Of a stretch of DNA of 64,000 bases, positions 56,837-64,000 are shown in pieces. The position numbers were made by a program, and so were the translations under genes. How positions within the stretch are numbered: the stretch's first letter is position 1; each line of letters opens with the position of its first letter. Source of the stretch: Heterohyrax brucei (lineage: Eukaryota > Chordata > Mammalia > Hyracoidea > Procaviidae); NCBI GenBank assembly GCA_028571685.1, contig CM053141.1, positions 71,781,833 to 71,845,832 on the forward strand, in the 5' to 3' direction. A model generated the notes under the pieces. The model ran no database searches. It worked only from the letters and a program-made list of their open reading frames with translations, and was not told where the DNA came from.

Positions 56837-57690
56837 TGTCGGGGAGAAAATAGCACAAAACAGAGGCAGAGACACATCATTCTGAGGGTCCAGTAAAGTT
56901 TATTCTAAGAGAATTAGAGTGGGGTCTGAGCAGAAGTTGGCTCAGCCTGTTCAAAGAGAAAAAAGTTGAATTTGAGCCAAGAGGTAGCTCAGTCTCTTTG
57001 AAGAGAGAGATAAGAGGGTCTGATCCAAGAGGTGGCTCAGTGCATTCAAGGAGAAAAAGAGCGGGATCTAAACTGAAAGGTAGCTCAGCCCATTCGAAGA
57101 GAGAGAAAATGGGGTCTGAGACAAGAGGTGGCTCAGCCCATTCAAACAGAAAAAAAGAATGAGGTCTGAGCTGAGAGGTGGCTTAGCTCATTTGAAGAGA
57201 AAAAAGAATGAGGTCTAAACCAAAAGGTGGGCCAGCCTGTCCCAGGCCAGTAGGGCAAGTTCTTTTTTATACTTTTAAAATTCTGATGAGGTAGTGTAGG
57301 GTGAGGAGATTCATGGTTTGATAAGGAAAAAATGTTAAAAAGAGGAGAAGGAGTAGCAAGAAATTCTGGTAAGAAGATACATGGTCTGATAAGGAAGAAG
57401 TGTTGATCTGAAGGGGAAAGGGGTGTGTATCATTTGTTTATAGTCACCGTTTGATGAGGGAAGAGCTTTACTTAGGAGGATACAGGCATAAAGTTTTGTT
57501 TGTGTTTGAAATTCCTGTGGGCTGTTTTTGGGTCATGACTTATGCTAAAGCCTCTCTGAAATACAGGGACATGGCAGGAAAAGATGGCTTATGTTAAACC
57601 TCTTTGAAATCTAGGGGCAGAGTCCTTTGAAAAACAGATTACTTGAAGACTATAATTGCCTTATATCTGTTTCATGTTCCCAGTTTATGA
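56837..57690 (-). mobile_element. Solo LTR, antisense, 6-bp duplication, repeated R region
   Basis: The + strand starts TGTCGGGGAGAAAATAG and ends CCCAGTTTATGA, where the final GA is probably a mutated CA. It is flanked by TAAAAC at 56831-56836 and TAAAAC at 57691-57696. Reading on the minus strand: U3, a TATA box (complement near 57265-57272), about seven repeats of ~48 bp, then AATAAA (complement near 56902) and ~65 bp to the terminus ...CCCCGACA. The repeats therefore fall between cap site and polyadenylation signal, the R position. No internal genes. The family name is not known to me; 6 bp suggests class II. Confidence 0.72.
56917..57240. repeat. Tandem repeat, ~48-bp unit, about 7 copies
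   Basis: Unit starts at about 56921, 56968, 57014, 57061, 57111, 57161 and 57210 (spacing 46-50 bp). Each carries a version of 'gaggtggctcagcccattc' followed by an AGAGAAAA-rich end and 'ggtctgag'. Copies differ at many positions, so the array is old. It lies wholly inside the LTR at 56837. Confidence 0.87.
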
Positions 57691-57696
57691 TAAAAC

Positions 57697-58200
57697 TCTT
57701 TTTTAAATCTATTGGTTGATGATACATTAAGGAAGTTTCCTCTCTCCCCTGTGTAGCCAGCACCTAACGAGTGCCTAGTGAGTTAACAAGTTGGATGTTA
57801 CATGAAATCTCTTCCCATGGGAACTACATGAGCTATAGATATTTTGCCTTTGCCATTCATCTACATTTGAGATGTTTTACCTAGATTTTCAAGTGGCAAA
57901 ATGTGACGAAAAATAGTACTCTCTGTTTACCAGAATATAGAGGATCATTGTTTCTCTTACCTTCTGCTTTCTTTCTTTCTTTCTTTTTTCACTATTACAT
58001 TGTATGTTCCTTAAATTATCCCCAGTTAACTCACAAGTAAGTTCATGTACGGAAGGAAGACAGATAAAATTAACCAGGTTTTGTGTAAGTAATTACATTT
58101 CACTTTTGTCTCTAGGTTCCTTTCTATCTGTTGAATCCTAATGGAATATAAACTCTCTGAATTCATTAGGGAATTCATATGGTGGAATTCATCTGTTGGC
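57697..58200. other. Unique spacer, no gene seen
   Basis: A CTTT-rich run lies near 57967-57990. No recognised gene. Confidence 0.45.
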
Positions 58201-58345
58201 GATGTAGTGAATGGCTCACTCAGCTCCATTCCAATGACATTGTTACAGCCGTTGTGTCAGTCCATCTCATCGAGAGTTTCCCTCTATCTCACTGACTTCC
58301 TACTTTACCAAACAAGATGCCTTTTTGTAGAAGTTGAAAAAGCTC
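58201..58345 (-). mobile_element. RTE 3' fragment, antisense
   Basis: 'gttacagccgttgtgtcagt', 'ccatctcatcgagagtttcc' and 'ctttaccaaacaagatgcct' match the region 70-200 bp from the RTE 3' end. The terminal tail itself is lost. Confidence 0.75.
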
Positions 58346-59374
58346 TTCAGCTAGTTCTAATATGCAGTAAAGTTTAAAAACCACTTTCTTAAGTCATGTT
58401 GGAGATTGGAAGCTGACTATCAGTGGTTTATGTCTTCTCAACTGGTATATGTCTTCAAATGACCTAACTTTATGGGAATACAAATATAACTGAGTATGAT
58501 CTGGAAAGCATAAGCTAAGTTATAGTTTCCCTGTAGCAGCATCTCAGGGGTCCAGTGTTCATCCCTAGCTTCATGGGGATCAAAAGGTAGGGTGTCCAAG
58601 TTGTTGGGATGGATCTCAGCAGTGGGAGCAATGAACTAGAGCTTCAGCTGGAACAGAAATGTCATGATTTCCTGGGTACCTAACTGATCATGTGGGATAG
58701 CAACTTGTCTAATGAGTCACTTCATGATTGTTCTCAGATGCATCCATGCAAAGTCAGCATAGAATCCTTGCAACCATTTTCTAAGTATTTAATTCTCTGA
58801 ATTAAATCTTTTTTTACTATAAACAGCAAGAGTGTTTTCGATTATCAGCTACTGAACTCTGAGTGATACACACCTGTAAGATGTAAATTTGTGTCCGTGT
58901 CAATCATTGTTTGCTCATGAATTGTCTGAATTAGACTTGTTTTGTGTAATATGAGTCTTTTTCTTTCCATTTAAGAATTGTGTTTCTGTCATCAGAGTTC
59001 AAAATTAGTCATAAGAAAGTGACTATGCAATCCAAACTTATGATCTTAGTTAAGAACAGTTATTTTCCTAAATACTATCCCCACCCTTCCCGCCAATCCA
59101 CGTCTCTCCCAGGCTTGAGTCCTCAAGTCGTATTTGTGATGATTATGAAATCTTGTCTACTGACACTCATCCCATCCAAGTTGTGAAAGCGTTTCTAACT
59201 TGTGAAGGCAGAATTATTCCTTCGCTACTTGGCTAAGAGGCACAATATAATGAATTTCTTATTTCATTTGTTTCTGAAGCAAAAAACAAAATGATTTTTA
59301 TCTCACAGATTCATCAATTTTCTTCATACCCATTAAAGAGAACTAAATTTAGTGTGCATGTATACACATATGTA
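58346..59374. other. Unique sequence, no gene seen
   Basis: No recognised repeat or credible open frame. Confidence 0.4.
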
Positions 59375-59470
59375 TATGTTGTTAGGTGCTGTTGGGTTGG
59401 TTCCAATGCATAGTGACACCATGTACAATGGAGAGAAATGCTGCCTGGTCCTGCGCCATCCTCACAATTG
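59375..59470 (-). mobile_element. RTE 3'-terminal fragment, antisense
   Basis: 'atgttgttaggtgctgttgg' through 'ctggtcctgcgccatcctca' is only ~95 bp of the 3' end. Confidence 0.8.
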
Positions 59471-59496
59471 TATAAATACACAGACATGTATATATG

Positions 59497-59529
59497 CAAA
59501 GAAGTGTGTGTGTATGTGTGTGTGTGTGT
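59497..59529. repeat. (TG)n microsatellite
   Basis: GTGTGT with a single TATG interruption, immediately 5' of a SINE. Confidence 0.9.
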
Positions 59530-59530
59530 A

Positions 59531-59742
59531 GGAGGCCCTAGATGGTATAGGTGGCTAATGCCCGCAATTGCTAACTGGAAGTTTTGAGGTTGGAATAGAC
59601 CTAAAGGCATGTCAGAGGAAAGTCCTAAAGACCTGGTGATCTACTTCTGAAAACATCAGCTACTGAAAATCCTATGGGACACAGTTCTACTCTGGACATA
59701 CATGGGGTTGCCCTGAGTTGGGATTGACTCTGTAACAACTGT
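59531..59742 (+). mobile_element. SINE subtype with 'cctggtgatctac' middle, sense
   Basis: The head 'ggaggccctagatggtatag', the middle 'aagacctggtgatctacttc' and the tail 'gagttgggattgactctgta' are present. It lies between two (TG)n tracts. Confidence 0.82.
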
Positions 59743-59756
59743 TGTATCTGTCTACA

Positions 59757-59790
59757 TATGTATGTGTGTGTGTGTGTGTGTATGTATTTG
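59757..59790. repeat. (TG)n microsatellite
   Basis: GTGTGTG tract following TATGTATG. The HTHTHT run in the overlapping minus frame comes from it. Confidence 0.9.
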
Positions 59791-62379
59791 TTTGTTCAAT
59801 TGCTGCTCTTCCATGACCAAACTCTTTTACATTAATTAGGCTTCTCTGATTTTTAAAGAATATTTCTACCCACAAGGAAAACAAAGATTTTGGTGCATGA
59901 TGGTCCAGTGGGGAGGCAGGCAGGAAGACGGAAAGTAGGGAAGAGGTGAGGCTGACAGGGAGGCTGGGGAAGAGGAAGGTCAGAAAGGTCACAGATTGCC
60001 TGCTCCCGTGAGACAGAAGTTACTCTAGGCATGCCATACTCTGTTTTAAGTATAACTTGTAATTTTCCCTGTTTTAAAATTTTTAAATATTCTCCTCCAT
60101 TTTGGTGACTGGAAATTGTTAAAGCATCCACTAGAAACTGTTTAGGTGGACTCACCCGCATAGGAATTAGTGATTTTCACAGAGCAACTCTTGTCATAAA
60201 AAAGCAGAAAAGCCAGAGTCGGTAAGTCTCCCTTAATAATACTGTCTCAAGTGCTTTTGTAGATTATCTCACTGCTGCTCCAAACCAAACCCCGTTTACC
60301 AACAAAAGACGCAGGGTAGATAGCTGAGGACAATCTCTTACTCATGTCTCCTGAGGAAGAAAAGCTCTTCCCTCCACTTTTGGTCTTTCTTTGAAAATCA
60401 TCTCAAAGTGTAGCACCCACTATAGAACAGCTTCACTTCCCTGTAGTCTGGGTAACATGCAGTAGTCCTTACAAGGAAGGTAGAAGAAACTTGGCAGTCT
60501 CAGCTGGACTGAGACCAAATGTGATCTCCGATGCCAGGATTCTACCTGAACACATAAGCGTTCAAGATCACCTTCCTGCGCTGCAAGTTAGAGCTAAGCT
60601 CCACATAGACGTCCACATAGCCTTAGACATGTAAGTTTCACTTACACTCTCCTATAGATTGTGTACTTAAAATATCTCATGTGTTGTTGGGTTCATGTAT
60701 TTTTCTTTCACTGGTTGTGGTGGTTTGTGGTTTTCCTTTTAACTTTGTGAAACTTTGGTACAAAGGAAATTCTAGAACACCAAAATATTTTCCAAATAAT
60801 TTCAAAATGAACTGTATCCCCAACTAATTTGCTCTGTAGGAAATAAAGAACAAAGTCTCGTTAACAGAAAGCTTTAAAATATAACATAATTATTTACACG
60901 TGCAAACATGTTTGAGTGTGGGTTCTCAATGAAGGCATGTCATGCAATACTTTCATGCTCTAACTGCTGCCCATTTGGGAAAAAAAAAAACAACAAAAAA
61001 CCCTGCACCATATGCAGGTGTGATTATACAGCCAACTGCCAGTTCTCTGGCTCAAGGATCGTTTTGAAAATGTCCAGATGGGTATGAATGTTGGATTTGG
61101 CAGTTAAATTATAGAGCTCAATGTATTCCTTTTAAATATTAAGTCATTGAAGCAGAAATTGTTGTCCCTCCCTCAGTCCCAAATATATTTTGAAAGAACA
61201 TTTTGGTTTTTAAACCAAGAATTGTATTTTCTAATTGTTTTTGAATATCAGGATAAACTTTGTTAGGACTTTTATCACTCAACTCTGGTCCAAATAGCTC
61301 ACCCCCTTTGGTGCATAAGCAAAAGATGAGTCAGAAATTGGCCTTTGTGGTGATCCGTTCTTTTTAAATGAGTGTACAATGAAGGAAGGTGAAACAGTGG
61401 CATCACAGCTACCCCAGGTCACAGCTAGTCTGCCATCTGCCCCACAGAAACGCAGTTTCCTGGAGAAGGACACTGATACAGAACAGAGGGAGAAGAAGGT
61501 GTCTCCCTGATTCTTGACATTTTGAATCACAAACACTCACATCTATCGTTCCCAAGAGCACAAGAGTCAGCAACAACTTGTTATCAGCACTGCTGTGGGA
61601 AAGTGCCATAAATATCCCAGTAATGATTTCCACTTGCCATGATTTAAAGTTCTTGATAGTATTCAGGAAACTGCAGACCTCTGATCGTCTTTTGAAATAA
61701 CTTGTGTGGCTGTTAGAGCTTAAGTTTGCCTCATCTAATATGTTTATCCTATTTGATGTGTTATGTAGGACTTCCTCCTTGCAGACACAAACATCTGCAA
61801 TGCACCCGGAATGGATCTCATTGGGCAAGACTCCCACTACGGCTGCTGTCTGATTGAAGGGAAGTAACAGATTCTGTCCCGTAATGGACTCTGAACAGTG
61901 TGTGTAGGTGGCTCAGGCATGGGGTGGAGATACAATAAAAGGACATGATGTTTTTATAGTGCCTGGCACAGCCCTGGGTACAAGGCAGCCATGTGATGGT
62001 GATTGCAGTGATAGTTTGGGAGAAGCTGACAAATGTCCAAGATTTCCAATATCACCTAGATAGGTGACATATGTATTTATGATGTATTTGTGCAACAGTT
62101 AGGCAAGATAGAAAGAAAACCGAGGAGTTGTGTGGCTTTTCACAACTTTTAAAACGTATTTAAGTATTATACATAGCAACAGTGAAGAGAAGCTACCAGA
62201 ATTAAAGCAGTGTCCCCAAATTCTCTGGCTGGGCATGAGGGTGACTTTCTTAGAGGCAAAGACACTCTGATTGACCCACTCCATGTGCTATTTCCTTATA
62301 TAGGTAAGCTAGAGTTTGTCTAGCTTACATATTTTATTTTATGTGAGCTTCACAGAAATGAATAGACATGACTAATTAA
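59791..62379. other. Mostly unique 2.6-kb stretch, no gene supported
   Basis: The 142-codon minus frame at 61409-61837 and the overlapping 85-codon frame show no recognisable domain. No SINE or LINE is recognised, so this is one of three large low-repeat blocks in the window. Confidence 0.4.
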
Positions 62380-62397
62380 GAGAGAGAGAGAGAGAGA
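62380..62397. repeat. (GA)n microsatellite
   Basis: Nine GA/AG dinucleotides. Confidence 0.9.
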
Positions 62398-62482
62398 CAG
62401 TTGTGGTTAAGCAGAGGCTACTTATAGAAACCCCTTATGTGCCCAGAGTAGAATTGTACTCCATAGGGTTGTTTTTTTGTTT

Positions 62483-63032
62483 TTTTTTTAATAATTTTTT
62501 TTGGGAGAAAGTTTATACAGCAAATTATATTTCCTTTTAACAATTTCTGTACATATTGTTGGGTGACACTGGTTATATTTTTTCACAGTGTTTCTCATTA
62601 TTTCCATTCTGGTTGTTCTATTTCCATTAATCTTATTTCCCTGCCCTCCCTCCACCTACGACCTTCTCATTTTTCCTTTGGGGTAACTGGTGACCATTTG
62701 GGCTTACAGAGATGTTGCTTTTAAAGGAGACAGTACCTGTGGGTGATATTATTTCATGAACCAATATGTTATTTATCTGAAAAATGACCTCTGGGAGTCA
62801 TTTCAGTTCAAAGTTTAAATAAAGAGTCTCAAGGCAATACCATCATGCATTCCTCTAGTCTCAACCAGCCTTGTAACTCTGGACTTTTTTAAGATTTTGA
62901 GTTTTATTCCAATTTTCCTGTCATTTTATATGTATTTCTGATCGGAACAGTCAGCAGCAGTGGCCAGACACCTGCTAGGTATTCTAGTCTTGGGGGAGAT
63001 GCAGCTGTGTTTCCTCTAGACTATTAGTCATA
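62483..63032 (-). mobile_element. L1 3'UTR, antisense, 3' half
   Basis: 'ttttttgggagaaagtttat', 'ttgggtgacactggttatat', 'tttccattctggttgttcta' and 'ctctgggagtcatttcagtt' are the complement of the 3'UTR seen at 49070-49697. It is interrupted at the TA at 63031 by a mariner element and continues at 63620. Confidence 0.82.
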
Positions 63033-63102
63033 GAACTGCCAATGAAGTTCACTAACTCATCCTAGAAAAAGTGCTACATACCTTACTGCTGAATATCATT
63101 AC

Positions 63103-63150
63103 CAGCCAGCCAAGTGCCGTCGAGTTGGATCCGACTCATGGTGACCCTGG
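63103..63150 (+). repeat. RTE/SINE-tail piece inserted in mariner
   Basis: 'cagccagccaagtgccgtcg' and 'agttggatccgactcatggt' interrupt the mariner between 'gctgaatatcatta' and 'cagtcaccttcaaattact'. The 50314 copy reads through without it. This is the best preserved of the four such pieces. Confidence 0.75.
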
Positions 63151-63166
63151 TACAGTCACCTTCAAA

Positions 63167-63403
63167 TTACTTCCCTATGCACTGATGCAAGAGCCTAGTC
63201 CACGCTTCAATGCAATTTTGGAACTCGTTTTCTGGAATGGCCATCAGAGCTGTTATCGGATTACCCTTGATGTCATCAGAATGTCTTCCTTTCAGTATTT
63301 CCTTTATCTTCAGATAAAGGAAAAAGTCATTGGAGGCTAGAGCAGGTGAGTACTGAGTGTGTTCCAAAACAGTTATTTGTCTACTGACTAAAAAATTCCT
63401 CAC
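63167..63403 (-). pseudogene. Mariner transposase C-terminal fragment
   Basis: A 78-codon minus-strand frame. HTQYSPALASNDFFLY (residues 15-30) matches the conserved YSPDLAPSDFF region of mariner-superfamily transposases, and D26 corresponds to the last catalytic aspartate. IPENEFQNCIEAW follows, as is usual toward the C-terminus. The N-terminal DNA-binding domain and the first two catalytic aspartates are deleted, so it is inactive. Confidence 0.8.
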
Positions 63404-63619
63404 AGACAGCTATGCAATTAAGTTCATGAACTTTCCACTATGCGACTGTGCATAACAGCCATTCCAGAAACAGCTCCAAAATTGCTTTGAAGGGTGGCCT
63501 AGGTGCCTGTGCCAGTGCATAGATTCCTAAGGGGAGTACTTTGAAGGTGACTGCAGGATAGTCAGTACTGAAGTATAAAACGCTTAGAAAAATGTTTGTG
63601 GGTTAATTGTCAGACCTCT

Positions 63620-63965
63620 TATGTACTAGTTTCTTCTCTGAATCAGGACAAGTAAATACTAATAAGTGTGTCTTCAATGGCTATTGACCATGTTTAAAGA
63701 CCCCAGATGCTACTCACAAAGCAGTATGTAGAACATAAATTTTATGAATTGACCAAGTTGTCCTGCAAGCCTACAATCCTAAGCCTTAAAACCCAGTAGA
63801 GCAATCTCATGAATTTTTTGGTTATATCTAGAACTTACCTCCCATGTGCTTTATGAGATATATGAATACACATGTAGCATACACATGTATGTGTGCTTAT
63901 GCCTGCATATGTATCTATACACACACACCCCCATCCATCTGTCCATCTGTCTGTCTATCTATACA
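63620..63965 (-). mobile_element. L1 3'UTR, antisense, 5' half, grading into CA/CT repeats
   Basis: 'aagaccccagatgctactca' and 'gtagaacataaattttatga' continue the L1 3'UTR after the mariner. 'catgtgctttatgagatata' pairs with the complement of the sense copy near 49060. From about 63860 it passes into ATGT, CACA and CTGT tracts. Confidence 0.75.
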
Positions 63966-64000
63966 CATAAACTGTTTATGCCTTAAGCCCATTGTTGCTG
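63966..64000 (-). mobile_element. RTE 3' fragment running off the window edge
   Basis: 'cttaagcccattgttgctg' matches the RTE 3' region seen at 48349 and 1578. Only ~30 bp lies inside the window. Confidence 0.5.

Larger units (their letters stand above)
63033..63619. mobile_element. Mariner-type element inserted in the L1 3'UTR
   Basis: The ends are 'gccaatgaagttcactaact' and, inverted, 'gttaattgtcagacctc', bordered by TA on both sides (63031-63032 and 63620-63621). The interior matches the 50314 element, but it keeps a transposase C-terminus on the minus strand and carries a 48-bp RTE/SINE-tail insert at 63103. Confidence 0.83.

Noticed and set aside
56917-57240. Regular ~48-bp repeats as a CRISPR-like array
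   Set aside because: Units are contiguous with no unique spacers, copies are diverged, and they sit inside an LTR in mammalian DNA.
59687-59992. 101-codon minus frame with HTHTHT run
   Set aside because: Its start lies in unique sequence and its end runs through a (TG)n tract and a SINE. Low complexity explains the open frame.
61409-61837. 142-codon minus frame
   Set aside because: No family motif or splice context that I can support. Treated as chance.

Overview
This window reads as ordinary repeat-rich mammalian chromosomal DNA from an afrotherian, most likely an elephant or a close paenungulate. The basis is the repeat set. There are about 25 copies of a tRNA-derived SINE (head 'gaaaccctggtggcatagtggttaag', split here as 'gaaaccctggtgg' + 'catagtggttaag'; tail 'agtcagaatcaactcgatgg'). 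There are about 13 copies or fragments of an RTE-clade LINE that shares the SINE's 3' tail and (AAC)n end. A lineage-type L1 3'UTR also recurs. I recognise these families from elephant sequence, but the species call is inference. The overall AT-rich composition, microsatellites and old L2/MIR/L1 remnants fit this.

I find no host protein-coding gene, rRNA, tRNA gene, CRISPR array or prokaryotic feature. Every open frame is short (158 codons at most). Those with recognisable protein similarity are decayed transposon fragments: RTE endonuclease and reverse transcriptase, and a mariner transposase C-terminus. One stretch on the minus strand (39395-40090) looks coding-like but is frameshifted; I did not recognise it.

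Layout. 0.6-10 kb: SINEs and antisense RTE copies, one split by an ERVL-type LTR. 10-17 kb: SINEs and two sense ERVL-type LTRs, one with a perfect 5-bp target duplication. 17.8-21.2 kb: a near full-length sense RTE. 21.2-24.3 kb: mostly unique sequence. 25.2-26.2 kb: old L1. 26.4-29.7 kb: a sense RTE carrying an LTR-like insert and a mariner element. 30-31.3 kb: old L1 split by a SINE. 32-34 kb: unique. 36.2-39.1 kb: a sense RTE carrying a nested antisense RTE with a 9-bp target duplication. 41.0-41.4 kb: a GC-rich solo LTR with a perfect 6-bp duplication. 41.4-48 kb: mostly unique, with scattered SINEs. 48.2-49.7 kb: RTE then L1 3' end. 50.3-50.9 kb: mariner. 53.1-57.7 kb: two SINEs serially inserted at one site, a long antisense RTE, an ERVL-type LTR, and a second solo LTR with about seven 48-bp repeats. 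58-62 kb: mostly unique. 62.5-64 kb: antisense L1 3'UTR split by a mariner that itself carries a small RTE/SINE-tail insert.

The interest lies in the nesting. Target-site duplications and interruption order give a relative chronology: RTE is older than ERVL-type LTR, mariner and later RTE; L1 3'UTR is older than mariner, which is older than the short tail insert. I see no sign of an undescribed functional system. The observations most worth a second look are the free-standing RTE/SINE tail pieces, the two 6-bp-TSD solo LTRs and the coding-like minus-strand block.
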